From Sphaerosporella brunnea (Eukaryota; Ascomycota; Pezizomycetes; Pezizales; Pyronemataceae), in contig VXIS01000015.1 of the NCBI GenBank assembly GCA_008704415.1, positions 186,001 to 250,000 of the forward strand: 64,000 nucleotides of DNA. The letters run 5' to 3'. Shown here piece by piece: positions 45,603 through 56,867 of this stretch. The notes beneath the pieces were generated by a model that had not been told where the DNA came from, did no database searches, and saw nothing but the letters and a program-made list of their open reading frames with translations. Numbering within the stretch: the stretch's first letter is position 1; each line of letters begins with the position of its first letter. The position numbers and the translations under genes are program-made.

Positions 45603-45645
45603 GTGAGGATGCTGCTGAGGATGCTGCTGAGGATGCTGCTGGTGA
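45603..45645. repeat. GAGGATGCTGCT tandem repeat
   Basis: A 12-base unit repeated about three times in the leader of the lysozyme gene, 52-94 bases before its ATG. Confidence 0.7.
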
Positions 45646-45673
45646 GGTTTCGTTTGACGGCGGAGGAGAAGGC

Positions 45674-45680
45674 TTATATA
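45674..45680 (-). promoter_or_regulatory. TATA box of the lysozyme gene
   Basis: TATATAAG on the minus strand about 125 bases before the ATG at 45551. Confidence 0.5.
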
Positions 45681-48360
45681 CCCATCACCGTCCTCTTCAA
45701 GACCTTCCAGCTGGATACTGTGAGTGTCCGTTCAAGCGCTTCACCGCCACAGCCTCTTCGTACACTCGTATTCACCATCGCCAACTCCGAGCTCCTAACA
45801 CAAAAACATGCTGACGTTGCAGCACCCAGGTCAGTACGACAGACAAACATCGCGTACGCTAAGATTTTTTTTCTACTCGTACCTGCAGCTGTCCCCGGGG
45901 AGCACCGCCTCATTCGCTCGCTTCTTCAAGCACGACGATCCCCCATGTAGCACAGAGCCAAATATAATTCGACGTCGACCTACGGGAATCCCTTCGAGCC
46001 AACGCATTTGTTGATGAAACGGCACAAAATTGCAAATGCCAGTGTTCAGGGAACATCGTTTACAGGTTACAGCCTCTCAGTGACCTCACAATCACTTTTC
46101 CGTACAATTTATGTATCACTTGAGATCACTAAAGCAAGCAGAAGCGCCCAGTTAGTTAGGTAAAGCGGCAGACGGGAAGTCTTGGCCCCTGCTTTCGGGG
46201 AGGCCGTGAATGTCGTACGAGCAGGTACAACCGCAGCTCGTGTTCGTGTAACCGGAGAATAAACAGAGTAGATTAGATTAGCGAGGCGCCACCAAATGGC
46301 AAGCTTTGAAGCTTGTGATCGGCGCGGAACTCGTATTATTACAGGTGCTATATTATTCGGCATCCTCCGGCGGAAGGCGCTTTGAAAGGCACTTCGGCGC
46401 CGCCGAAGGGCTTCTGGAAGCTCTTTGGATTTCGGAGATGCGGGTCGTCACTACGTACAGAAAGTGTTCGAAGACCACATTGGACATTGCCTCCCCTTGT
46501 TTTGTTTCAATTCTGACGCTTGGCTGTCGAAAGCACCTATTTCGCGGGTGCGAAGTGAAGACCAATATTCCAAGTGCTGAATCGAGGGCTCCCGCGGGAA
46601 GTAATGTCTATACGTAAAAAATACTAGGGAAAGCCGCTTACCTTGCCGAATGTGGATGTTAGTGGAATTTCTGGTCAACAACCTCAACCTCACCATTCCA
46701 TAACAGCCGTGCATAGGTAATCCCTTTTCCATGCCAAAAGGTTTCGGCATTCGAGTAGTGCCGACGTTCGGCAAGGCGACACACTCGGAAACTAAGGGAT
46801 ACGAGATCTGCTAGCAAAGTTAGATGACATTGCGCTAGACCGCTATCGAAGAGCTACTCCCCAGTCGACGAAGCAATCCCTGAAGCCGGAACATCATCTC
46901 AAGAAGATGGATGGACGAGGGCCTTGCTGTGCCTTGGCGGAGAGAGACTTTTGAGATTACTATCACCCCGGGGCCGCTTCGCTGAGGTCACATTGTCGCA
47001 CCGCATGCTCGTAACGAGTAGATGACTCGCCTGACAAACGAATGGTCTCACAGATTCCAACACCCAACGTGGTAAGAAATCTACAATTTCATGCTGTTAG
47101 TTCAAGAAACATGGAGCTGACATTTATTATACGCTGCCGGCGCTTGCCCACTGGTATGTAGCCCCTCTCCACCCATGCACCCTCAAACCACGGAGGTTAG
47201 TAAAAAAAGAGCCTCCGGTAGGAGCTCTAGCAATCCATAACACCTGCGCTATTCTCCAATCGTGGCCTCAAGTTTCGTTCACAGTTGGTTCTCGCTCTGG
47301 AAACAGCGGAGAGAAGGGGAAACTTGCAGGCGGTGGTTTCTCTGTTTCGCTAAATAAGTGCAAATTCAACGGCATTTCCTCATCCTCTGTTTTCCAGAGT
47401 CCACACTCTCGCTACGCCCTGTAAGCAGTTCGTCCCCCCAACTCCTAGAACCCTCCAATTATATCCCCTGGCATCTCCGTTTCCATCCCCAAGAACACTA
47501 CTCCTTGCAGACCGCTTATACGGGACACACCCTCCTCCTACTCGCTCTGTTACTCACCGCCCTTTCTGGTATTTCGGGCAGAGGGGACTCCCATCCCTCC
47601 TTCGGTAACTCCTCTTGCAGAGGCTCAACCACCATCTTGTGCGTGGAATTGATACAACGCATACCTTTTCCTTCGAAAGCTGCAAGGTGGCGGCGCATAT
47701 CATCTTAGAAAGATCACGCTTCTAGAGGAGTAAGGAATTTGTCGGCAGACACAACATTCTCGAGTGAAGTCATCTAGGAAAACGCAACAAAAACCCTAAC
47801 GGGCGTCGTCACTGTAAAGCTTTGTGCCCATGTGGCCAAAGCATTCACTCTGTAACTATTTGACTGCGTGGCCAAAAGACATGGGACAGCATCATACCTA
47901 CTATAATTCCCGTATTGCTAGAAGTGTTGATTTGGCGCTGTATAAATTAGGATCGACATACTTACGTTCCACAGTAAGCGAGTCGGAATCCGGGAACGCG
48001 GATTTTGTGTGACATCATGATATTTCGACGCAGCCACCATCTGCCCGTCCAACCGCCAGGTACAAGCTGTTATAGATGCAGAAGGAGAGAGAACGAACGT
48101 TCGAACTTGAAGGGCGTGTCGGCTCCATGTCAGCGTTCGCGGATTTCGACTCGCTTACTGTATATACTTCATATATGCATGTGTGCCGCTTTTCCGATGC
48201 CAATAAACGATGCCCTAACTATGGCACTGCTACGGTATTAATTGCTCAGCCACAATGAACGACCACCCTGATATCAACTACTGCTATGAAATGAAAAGTA
48301 CATAAAGATATTCGCCGTGGAAAATTACGACTAGGAGGGAATCACTAGATAGGAGTTTAC
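45681..48360. other. Intergenic, no gene seen
   Basis: About 2.7 kb without a supported gene. Open frames up to 116 codons (47358-47708) are Leu/Ser-rich and lack any recognised motif. Confidence 0.4.
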
Positions 48361-48484
48361 TATCCCCCGCAGTGGTGAAAGTGCTAGATCGAGCAACAAC
48401 CGATGAAAGTGGTGACTGTTCTGACTAATCCACACTATTTCACGGTTGTTGCTCGATCTAGCATTTTCACCACTGCGGGGAATA
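48361..48484. mobile_element. MITE, near-perfect 40-base inverted repeats
   Basis: 124 bases between TA dinucleotides. Left CCCCGCAGTGGTGAAAGTGC then TAGATCGAGCAACAACCG; the right end is its complement with one or two mismatches. Only about 35 bases separate the arms, so the whole unit would fold into a hairpin. Confidence 0.85.
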
Positions 48485-48570
48485 ACATTACAGATCCTGA
48501 TAAGTTTATCGGCGCCGATTGAACCCCGCCACTCGCAGTGGCCGGTCTTCACCCGGGATCACTCAAAGCC

Positions 48571-48638
48571 CTGGCAGCCGGGCTGGCTACTTAAAGCAGC
48601 CGGCCAAGCCCGCCCGGCTGTTTCGGCTGGCTACTGAC
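48571..48638 (-). repeat. Terminal fragment related to the 41437 element
   Basis: Inverted match to the left end of the BED-finger element: complement reads CAGTAGCCAGCCGAAACAGC, then CGGGCGGGCTTGGCCGG. No partner terminus was found nearby, so this is a solo end or a related short element. Confidence 0.55.
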
Positions 48639-48758
48639 AGCAATGCCGAGCGGTGATGCAGCGCAAGCGGGCATCGATCGCCGCCCTGTCAACGCCACCA
48701 TCGACTTGAACATCGCCGACAAGATCATCATCATTGTCGTCGCCAGCATCATAGCCCC

Positions 48759-49013
48759 TACCGCATAAATTCAGAAATAAGAGACTCGACGGCGCGAATA
48801 GAATAGCAGAAAAATGTGTCAGGTGTGTTGAGGATTTGTGAAATTGGTGTGCGGGGCACCCGAACGTCCTCTCTCCAAAAAACACCGTGTGGCAAGCAAT
48901 GGTGAATTTCGTTCGGCTCTCGGTATTCATTTACCAATTTCACCCACATCTCACACAGTTTTCTACTGTTCTATTCGCACCGTGGAGTCTCTTGTTTCTG
49001 AGTTTATGCGGTA
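48759..49013. mobile_element. MITE family A, copy 1
   Basis: 255 bases with long inverted repeats beginning TACCGCATAAATTCAGAAAT at the left and ending TTTCTGAGTTTATGCGGTA at the right, then GAGACTCGACGGCGCGAATA arms. TA at both ends. Shares the whole sequence, including an internal GAACGTCCTCTCT block, with 53047-53332, which lies in the opposite orientation. Confidence 0.9.
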
Positions 49014-50200
49014 TCTGAGCCCCATCAATGCGCCCAACACCCCCAAAACAGTGGGCGCTTCAAATAACTGTGCTGATGAATATAGCTCCCAACTCTTACA
49101 CTCTCGTGATTTGTAGAGTAGCAGTCGAACTGGCGTGAGCCCCGATATTCTTCACACAAACCCCAAAACTACTGGGTTGGAATGTGCAGCATTTGCTAAA
49201 CTACCATTCTCTCCCGGCACAACTACGGGCTCTTGTATTTTACAGCATTTGCAACAGTCCATATTCGCATAAAATACGGTTGTAAAGAGGTCGGCAGTGA
49301 AGCGAAATACAGAAAATGCCGCACTCCTCCCCCGGTCCCCCGACGGGCATTCTACTATTTGGGGCAGTCCTCCGTCCTTCTCTCACATGTGCGCACTTTT
49401 CAGAAGGGCCGTAACGAGTTTGGTGCCATGCGTCATGCGGCACTCAAGGGTATCGATAACCCGGGTTTTTGTTATAGTAGGTCTCACAGGCAACTCCTCG
49501 GAGCTGTTGCTCATCGCTGTCGTCGTCGTCGCTGGTCGTTTTGCCTCCGTGTATGAGATGGTTACCTTTTCAAGAGCTTCTTTCACCACACCCTTTCTGA
49601 TTTCTTTGTCCTCGTGTTTTAATCAACGGTGCACACGGGTGGCCTCAAGAACAGAGGAATGATTGTCTCACCGAGCAGCACTTGATTGCACATCCCATTG
49701 TCCGTATCTGCAGTCGTAAACCGTTCCAGCAGTTTTTTGTTCAAGCTAGGGTCATCCAATTGCAATACTCTCTGCTTGTATCCGGTCCTCAACCTATTAA
49801 TCGTGCTGATTGAATTTGGGGGTACTCATTCTTATAATTTGCGGCTCTACTTCTTCTTCTTCTACTACTAACGCACACTACGCTTCTCAGGCAGCGTTTG
49901 AGGCCATAGGTAAAATAAACTTTTATGTTCGCGGACCATATTGGCGAGATTACCGAGTGAGATTTCCAGATTCCCGGCGCCAAGTAGATCTGGTATAAGG
50001 ATTGCACCCCGCACATCTAGTACCGATACCAGACAGCCGCCGTCCTCCTCTACAGCCTGCACAGGCTGGACTGTATATCAAGCCATCCGACGTATCCACC
50101 TCCGTCAAAACGGAGTCTGACTAGGGTTGATGGGCAACAATGAGCGAGCGGGCAGAATACCCGATAGAACAACCTCATTAACTCCCTAAACACAGAATGC
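49014..50200. other. Intergenic, no gene seen
   Basis: A 121-codon frame at 49297-49662 overlaps an antisense frame and has no recognised domain. Nothing else supported. Confidence 0.4.
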
Positions 50201-50554
50201 TCACATCCTTCCCCCTAATAACCAAATCGGTACAATTTCCTTCCACTCAGTCCCTTCAATTACTCCACCCCCGCAGCGTTCCTCTTCAAAAATCCGATAT
50301 CGAAGCCCAAAGCTGCATTTATTCCTACAAGACACATGATTGCATGCTCCACAAGTCCACCCTCGCAAAGGCTCTGGTAGGAGGTTGGCCTTCATCTGCG
50401 CTTCCAACGGTAATGGGAAAGTCTGACTTCTCGTTCTTGGCCTCGGGGAGATGGCGGGAGCGGCTGCGTTGATGTTGGCTCTTGAATGGAGGGTGTTGAT
50501 GTTGCCGCAATGGTGGCAGGTGAAAGCGTATGAGGGGCGGATTATGATGGGCAT
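50201..50554 (-). CDS. Small CxxC-motif protein
   Basis: 117 aa from the ATG at 50554 (MPIIIRPSYAFTCHHCGNIN). Two cysteine pairs stand at the start and in the second half (CHHC; WTCGACNHVSCRNKC), as in a small zinc ribbon, separated by a Pro/Arg-rich linker. The end GTEWKEIVPIWLLGGRM is hydrophobic. No intron needed. I do not recognise the family; the paired cysteines and conserved-looking GWTCGAC argue for a real zinc-binding protein. Confidence 0.5.
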   Translation of the reverse strand: MPIIIRPSYAFTCHHCGNINTLHSRANINAAAPAISPRPRTRSQTFPLPLEAQMKANLLPEPLRGWTCGACNHVSCRNKCSFGLRYRIFEEERCGGGVIEGTEWKEIVPIWLLGGRM

Positions 50555-51397
50555 TACCAACGACCTGCTGAGGGAAACGCAGAGAGGGCGAGATTTCGGG
50601 AGGGAAAGAGAGGGATATCGAGTGTAGGTGGTGTTTTTCGATCTACTGAAAATATATGAGCGGGCACAAACGGCATGATGAGGAGACATAGGTGGGGTTT
50701 GTTTAGCACAGCATTTGAGACGTTGACAGCTGTCAAAGTCTGTCATGTCACGTCACTCGGTAACGTTGTTGTCATAAACGTGCGGGCTTTGTTCACTGGT
50801 GGCCTCAACTTCTGTGCCATATAGGTTATAGTAGCAGGCTATCGACTAAATCGCTGATGAGAAAAAAAATTCTTGCAAGAACCGGTGGCTTTAAATTGTT
50901 ATAATCACAATATCCCATGAGCTCCACTGGCGGCATACGATTTTGCATGCACGTGAAATGAAACACCAAGCCAAATATTCCACCTAAGGCCCGAACTGTA
51001 AGCAAATCCAAAATCCCCTTCAGGTTGAACAACAGGCTGTTCAAGTTGACAGCTAGCCACACTCACCGCATGAAGGCCAGTGTAGACGACAACGAGGTCC
51101 CTTTCATACAAAATATACGTGGCATTGTTCGATTATATTTTCAGTTAGCATACCATTGTAGCGAACTTTGAGAACCGGACATCGCCGGTCACCAGGCTGG
51201 TTCGTACGTGGAAACCTGACCTATTCTTCAATATCATCCTTTGCTGTACCTACCTGTAGGTCTACAACATTTCACCGAAATTCTAAAACCGTCACGGTGT
51301 ATTTTTTTGGCAAGCCCAATACAGCCGTGAAACTCGGCTTCATTAGTGTCAGATTCAGGCTCCGAGTCTCAGTCACTCCGCTGCGCAACCTCTAGAT
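50555..51397. other. Intergenic, no gene seen
   Basis: 5' flank of the CxxC-protein gene and unassigned DNA. Confidence 0.4.
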
Positions 51398-51968
51398 CTG
51401 TCACACCGAAATTTGTCCTCTCCGGAATATCTGTCACTCCCCCGGTGTTCCTTTGACTTTCACCGCTCTGTATCTTCCAAAGCAAAACTTTCACCGCAAG
51501 ATTTTGTCCCATCCTCAAAGTCCGCTACAATGCTCCGATTAGGAAGTATATATTTTACGCAGCATGTCTGTCACGCCATTTGGGCGCTGTTTCTGAAGCC
51601 ACCAGAGTGTCTCAAGGGAAATACCTGTCACTGCCAGTCTAAACTCACGCTTTCATTATGTTTACTACTGCCATGTTTTCCCATCGTACTCCCCGCCGCT
51701 TCCCAAGCATCAATCTTTTCACAGCCTACTACGGTAAACAGAGGCTATTCCAGCTGTTCTAGTGGTCCTTAAACCCGGCAGGATATATACATCGTTGTAC
51801 GCGCTTCTTTGAAGGCGGCGGGGGCTTGAGGTATTCAATACTCGCGGTGGTGAACAGTGGCGGCGGCGCCTACTATGCCACTCGAAAATTCGGTCCCCAC
51901 GGCGCTTTCTGTCACCCCATTCCGGTTCCTTTGTCTTGATCTGCCACATCCTACAAAACACCTGTCAC
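51398..51968 (+). promoter_or_regulatory. Six CTGTCAC motifs upstream of the coiled-coil gene
   Basis: CTGTCAC occurs on the plus strand at 51398, 51431, 51568, 51625, 51909 and 51962. The segments around 51431-51530 and 51909-52005 also align beyond the motif (CCGGT..TCCTTTG, TTTTGT.CCA, CGCTACA), so part of this is a diverged duplication. Upstream repeats of this kind could be binding sites for the gene at 52064, but no factor is named from the sequence. Confidence 0.45.
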
Positions 51969-52004
51969 CACAACATTTTGTACCAAGTTTAACGCTCGCT
52001 ACAG

Positions 52005-52012
52005 TATATATA
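52005..52012 (+). promoter_or_regulatory. TATA box of the 52064 gene
   Basis: TATATATA lies about 55 bases before the ATG at 52064. Confidence 0.45.
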
Positions 52013-52063
52013 CCACCGTAACGTGTGCTAGGTTACGTATCCCCTTCAACCGCAACAGCACAA

Positions 52064-52753
52064 ATGACGGCGCCCTCCAAAATCGGCGAATCTGACGACA
52101 CCGCCAACGCCCTTCTGAAACTCCAAGCCGGCGTAGCTGAAGACCTTGCCCAGCTAGCAGCGCTTGCGTCCCGCCAGGATTCCGCCTTCACCGAACGTCT
52201 CAGAAACCTTGACGCTTCGAGCCCCTCTGCATGCAGCGCCTTCCTCTCCTCTCTGGCCGCCGACCGCGCCGAGCTTCAAGCCCTGCGTCATTCCGTTGAG
52301 GAACGGCAGCAAAAACAGCGCGAAGAGTTTATGGAAGTACAGCGAGAAGCGTGGTTGAAAGCTGTGCCTGGGAGGGAAGCCAGGGCTGATGTCGATAAAC
52401 AGTGGACCGCTGAAGCCCAGGAAGCGAAGAAGACGTTTGACAAGAAATGGGACGCGGAGAGGAACAAGGCAGATATCAAGGGGGATATGTTCAGGAAGGC
52501 GATCACCGCATTGAAGGAGGTCCGTGGTGATGGGTATACGGCGTTTATGGAGTTGTCGGATAAGGTGGCGAAGAACCTGATTGAGGTTAAAGAGCAGTCT
52601 GAGAGGGAGTTGGAAATGCTTCGTTCTGCGGAACCGAGAATGGTCGAGAAGGAAGAGCGGATCAAGGAGAGTATTCGAGTGGTGCTGGAGATTGCGAGGA
52701 AGATTGATAAGAGCAGAGGGAAGGGTAGTGGGTCACTTCTTGGAGATGGTTGA
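52064..52753 (+). CDS. Coiled-coil protein of 229 aa
   Basis: Single exon starting MTAPSKIGESDDTANALL at a good start context (CACAAATGACG). Almost the whole protein is charged helix: heptad-like stretches ERQQKQREEFMEVQREAWLK, KKTFDKKWDAERNKADIKGD and VAKNLIEVKEQSERELEML. No cysteine-rich, enzymatic or membrane segment. High Glu/Lys/Arg/Ala content and lack of Pro after residue 75 support a long coiled coil. The family is not recognised; a structural or scaffold role is plausible. Confidence 0.75.
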   Translation: MTAPSKIGESDDTANALLKLQAGVAEDLAQLAALASRQDSAFTERLRNLDASSPSACSAFLSSLAADRAELQALRHSVEERQQKQREEFMEVQREAWLKAVPGREARADVDKQWTAEAQEAKKTFDKKWDAERNKADIKGDMFRKAITALKEVRGDGYTAFMELSDKVAKNLIEVKEQSERELEMLRSAEPRMVEKEERIKESIRVVLEIARKIDKSRGKGSGSLLGDG

Positions 52754-53046
52754 TACAGATTTCCTCATTTGGCCATGTCAATTTAAAGGGCTGGGAATAC
52801 AGCTTCTGCCTCTTCGAATTCGGGGGGCAACGCATCGAGTGATCAACAATGACCGTAGCCAATGAAATTAGCGGGAACCTCAACCACGCGCGAGGCTGCA
52901 AAGGCTGCAGTGGGACGGCCTCAGAAAAGAGTGGTAATCCTGAGCTGTGTTGTGGATGTATGTATTTTCTAAGGCCGATTTGTGAGTCCCAAAATTCTTA
53001 GGATCATATCGTGTCACTCGATTATCTCAGCCTAGTTGCGATGAAC
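52754..53046. other. Intergenic, no gene seen
   Basis: 3' flank of the coiled-coil gene up to the MITE. Confidence 0.4.
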
Positions 53047-53332
53047 TACCGCATAAACTCAGCAACAAGAGACTCGACGGCACGAATAGAACACTAGAGA
53101 ACTGTGTGAGGTATGGGTAAAATTGGTAAGTGCATACCAGGAGTCGAGCGAAATTCACCACTACTTGCCACTGTCACGGTGTTTTTTGAAGAGAGGACGT
53201 TCGGGTGCCGTGGACCCTGCACACCACTTTCACAAATCCGCGAATCTGGTATCAAATTTCATCCACACCTCACACGTTGTTCCACTGTTCGATTCGCGCC
53301 GTCGAGTCTCTTATTTCTGAGTTTATGCGGTA
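53047..53332. mobile_element. MITE family A, copy 2
   Basis: 286 bases, TACCGCATAAACTCAGCAAC at the left and TTTCTGAGTTTATGCGGTA at the right, with GAGACTCGACGGCACGAATA arms. Same element as 48759-49013 in reverse orientation, about 30 bases longer in the middle. TA at both ends. Confidence 0.9.
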
Positions 53333-53787
53333 TTCATCACTGTTATACGGTGAGTTTATCGTGAGTATTCAGTCTGTTCCGGATTCATATTGCCACCAGA
53401 GGGCTCTGAATGCATATAGCTCTAATATGGAGTAGATATATGTGTTGCAGAAAGTAGAGTTATATTGACCAAGATGGAGCTCGATTGGAATATATTAAAA
53501 ATCACAAATCATGAGAAATTGCAGACTTCAAACAAAGAAATACCATCTGAGAAGACTCGGAGGCATGGCTCATGCCCTAAGGGTCGTTTCACCAAATTTC
53601 CACCTTCTCCCTAAGCCGGGTTCCTCGAGGAGGTTGGTAGCCATTCTGAGGTATGAGGTCCATGCCTCTTTTAATCGTAGTAGTATACACAAAAAAAGAG
53701 AGAGAGATACTACAAAAACCACACCTTCAGAATCAAATCTTTTTGGCCAACCCAAGTAAAAGAAACAACCCATCTTCAAGATCCTTT
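53333..53787. other. Intergenic, no gene seen
   Basis: Between the MITE and the tRNA; nothing recognised. Confidence 0.4.
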
Positions 53788-53797
53788 AAAAAAAAAA
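53788..53797 (-). terminator. RNA polymerase III terminator of the tRNA
   Basis: Ten T on the minus strand, two bases after the tRNA 3' end. Confidence 0.8.
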
Positions 53798-53799
53798 GT

Positions 53800-53883
53800 T
53801 GATTCAGCCGGGATTCGAACCCGGGTCAGGCGCAGTATGCTGGTTGATGGCAAGCGCCTATGATACCCCTACACTACTGAATC
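53800..53883 (-). tRNA. tRNA-Gly(GCC) with a 13-nt intron
   Basis: 84 bases. Acceptor stem GATTCAG pairs with CTGAATC. T arm CCGGG-TTCGAAT-CCCGG is perfect. The anticodon stem GGCGC/GCGCC encloses 20 bases, that is a 7-base loop TTGCCAT plus a 13-base intron inserted one base after the anticodon, the usual site. U33 precedes GCC. The short D stem and discriminator A fit a eukaryotic glycine tRNA. The B box GGTTCGAAT and the following T run support transcription by RNA polymerase III. Confidence 0.9.
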
Positions 53884-55078
53884 ATTTGTGCTGATTTGGT
53901 CAGCCGATGAACATGTATGGTCCTACTATACCGCAAAGATATAACCGAAAACACTGCCAGATAGCATTCAGTAGTCGAGAGCCCCGCAATCGTTGATTAC
54001 GAGGTAAGATAGCAAGAAATGAAGGGTGGAGGGCGAATCCCAGCTAACTATAAGGATGATCTCGGGTATCTAGGAAACAGGATCCCGCCGCTTTGCGGTG
54101 TTTGCGAATCATCATGAAGTTGAAACCGAGAGACAGCCCTTTGTCCTCAGCTCTCGATTACCGAAATCAAGCATTTGTATGAGGGGAGATCGACCAGGAC
54201 TAGCGGAAGATTGAAAGTAGAATGTTTCTATTGCTTCGCCTGGGCTCGTTATCCCAACGATTGCGGCGACTGGGGAGTGCGTTACGTTTCTGAAGAAATA
54301 TTTGCGGTCTTTTTCCTTGGGGTGCACCTGGAGTTAGGTCAGTGCGGTCATGGATCTCAGTCGGTCGCCCGCTCCAGTCCGCTTGCTGGGTGGCCGCATC
54401 GCCCGCCCAATAGCCCTGCAACGCAAGTCCCCCACACATTGCCACTAGAACGAATATGAAACAACAAATCCAGCCCTGCCAGCGCAACAAAAACAAAGCC
54501 TCCAAAAAGAGGCGATATTGTGGCTGGCGAAAACGGAGAGGTGGAAAGATTTGAGTTGAGTTTTGTAGGTGGGAAATAATAGACGGCCTCCGAGCTAAAT
54601 ACCCAATTGAGCCTGTGTTGTTGAGACACAGGTCTTGCAGCAAAAGGTATGGTAAAAGCCTGTGCACCGCCGCCTGAAAAGTTGGGTCTAGTTGACGAAT
54701 ATTGACAACATTACTGCAGGTAGCAATGAGGTTGATATGACAATCGCAGATAGCGGAAGGAGTCCTGGGACAACTTGTGACTTCAGACGAGGCCTAGGTT
54801 GCGAAAAAATTCGGACAGGCGAACTTTGGCTCAGAGCTGGACCCCGTGGCTAACAAAAATTAGCGCGTGGAGAGCTCGCTATTATAGGTGACGTACGAAC
54901 CTCATCACTCGTTACGGTACACGAGTTCGAGGGATGAATGGAGTTGTAGAAGTGTATCGGGCAGAAAGCACCATGTGGTCCATGTATGATAAAAGTAGGG
55001 CTCAGATGAAGCCGGTCGAAGAAGAGAAACCACAGAGAAACCGGAGTAGATTTGAAGCACGAGGCACCACAGCACATC
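53884..55078. other. Intergenic, no gene seen
   Basis: Open frames at 54175-54667 overlap on both strands without a motif. Confidence 0.4.
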
Positions 55079-55429
55079 CTAATCCTGGTTCTGCAGATCC
55101 TCATATGCAGAAGAAATCACATCAAATCCCTCCTCGCTCTTCAACCTCCACGCGACCGTGCAGCCATCCTTGAAACCCGCATCCTTAACCGTAGTCTTCC
55201 TCTTTTCCTGGTTGGTAACCACATGGAAACCGAGGTGGATATCTAATCCGGCGGGATCAATCATGGCCCCGAACGTGATGTCATCGGCAGATTCGGGGAG
55301 GTCGATGTCGAGGTGCTGGCCGTTCTCCTTGAGAAGCCTGAAGAGCTCCGTCTTGAGGCTGTATAACGGGGTCGAAGAGTTCGCGTATAGAAGGGTCACC
55401 GTCTTGCCGCTCTTGAAGAACAGGGTCAT
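55079..55429 (-). CDS. Conserved fungal protein, possibly ubiquitin-like
   Basis: 116 aa, single exon (MTLFFKSGKTVTLLYANSST). Strand-rich start FFKSGKTVTLLY, helix SLKTELFRLLKEN, then DITFGAMIDPAGLDIHLGFH and a late turn VKDAGFKDGCTVAWRL. This order (two strands, helix, strands, D..L.D...VAW) is like a ubiquitin-like fold, and similar short proteins are widespread in Pezizomycotina as uncharacterised proteins. Function unknown. Upstream G/C- and CCATCA-rich DNA is probably leader. Confidence 0.7.
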   Translation of the reverse strand: MTLFFKSGKTVTLLYANSSTPLYSLKTELFRLLKENGQHLDIDLPESADDITFGAMIDPAGLDIHLGFHVVTNQEKRKTTVKDAGFKDGCTVAWRLKSEEGFDVISSAYEDLQNQD

Positions 55430-56538
55430 GGTGGTACGAGAGGGGTTAATGTCAGCCTGCGAGGCAATTTAATATTGGCAGCGAGGGGACAAGCAGTGTA
55501 CGTACCATGATGGTGGTGGTGATGGGAATGGGGTAACGCGAGCACGCGTGAAGCTGTTCTTTTGGTTAACACTAATTTGGCTGCCAAGTCTTCGCGGGCA
55601 CGTGCCACACACAACAAACTTGAACAAAGGTCCTTCGTTGCTCCCGCAATTGGCTGTAAACCAGGGACCCTAGCGTCAGGCTTTTTTTTGGTGGAGGGTA
55701 CAGTGAAAATTTACTCACGGAGCGTCACTCACTACGCCAAGCCCCCTCGCCGAAATTTGGCCGAAACGCAACGAAGGGATGTAGCTTCCCCTCAAGCCAT
55801 CTCGCAAAATTGCCGAGCCTGGGATTGAGGCCGCGGCCTCAATACGGGTTTGGTCATGGGCTTTTTTGCAAAGTCTTCGGTCCGGCTGGTCATGAACACA
55901 ACCTCATTCTCTCACTAGCATTTGCGAGTCACCAGTAAGTATCATTCTGCGAATTTCCGCTGATATGCATATCCTAATGCACTGAATCAAATGCGAGAAC
56001 TGTATTCATTGATTTGTTACTGCCCACTGGTGTTTATTTTAATAGGAGTAGTTACTGGGCTTTTTATGCCGACGCAGGCAAGTCATTTATGAAGCCGGCC
56101 CAACTGACTAAAATAAACAGCCAGTCCGACCTCAGAGGTCATTGAGAACACTGCAAACTCTCTATAAGGGAGTTATCTCAATAGACGATTGAGAGCTCAA
56201 GGCGTCAGAGCTGGGACTGCTAAATTCTCCATATGTTCGGCAAGTGCATGGACGGACCGGGCAGTCAACGTCTGGCCTGTTCTTTGTCGGCCGATGAATC
56301 CAACCAACAAAGCCCCCACCACGCCGTCCACGAATCATTGGTACGAGGACAAAGAGTTGTATACAAAGTAGAGTAAACTCCCCTCAGTGTTCGCACTGTG
56401 CCTACGAAGGATCCAGGTGTTTGCATTATCTAAACCATACTAGTTAGTATGCATGTCATAGTCACTCGCTTGAAGAAGTTAAGAAAATTCTACCACCTAA
56501 CAAAGCTTCGCCCAACAAAGCCACGCAGTCAATTCCAA
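55430..56538. other. Intergenic, no gene seen
   Basis: A stretch at 56080-56150 with AAACAGCCAGTC and TTGAGAACAC weakly recalls the ends of the 41437 element. No gene supported. Confidence 0.4.
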
Positions 56539-56867
56539 TAGGGGTATTCAATTTGGCTGAAAACAGCACCATATATGGGCCATGTAGTTGAATACCCCCC
56601 AATAAAAGATGCCTAAAATTGGGTATATTATGCGCCGCAAAAGTTGTTTCCTCTTGTCGCTTGTTTTGCGCCTGATTCCGGTGGATGTGAGTGCTAGCAT
56701 GTGAGCCGCGATCATGTGGAGGACCATAATCGGTGGGGTATTTGGAGGTTTATTGATCCCCGACCATCATTGAAATGAAACGGCATATTATGTGCCTAAA
56801 ATGAAAGTAGACGTCCGTATTCTGGTACCATATATGGTGCCGTTTTCAGCCAAATTCAGTACCCCTA
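56539..56867. mobile_element. MITE family B
   Basis: 329 bases. Left GGGGTATTCAATTTGGCTGA then AAACAGCACCATATATGG; right, on the complement, GGGGTACTGAATTTGGCTGA then AAACGGCACCATATATGG. TA at both ends. Subterminal TGCCTAAAAT and CATATTATG motifs also occur near both ends. Non-coding. Confidence 0.85.
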
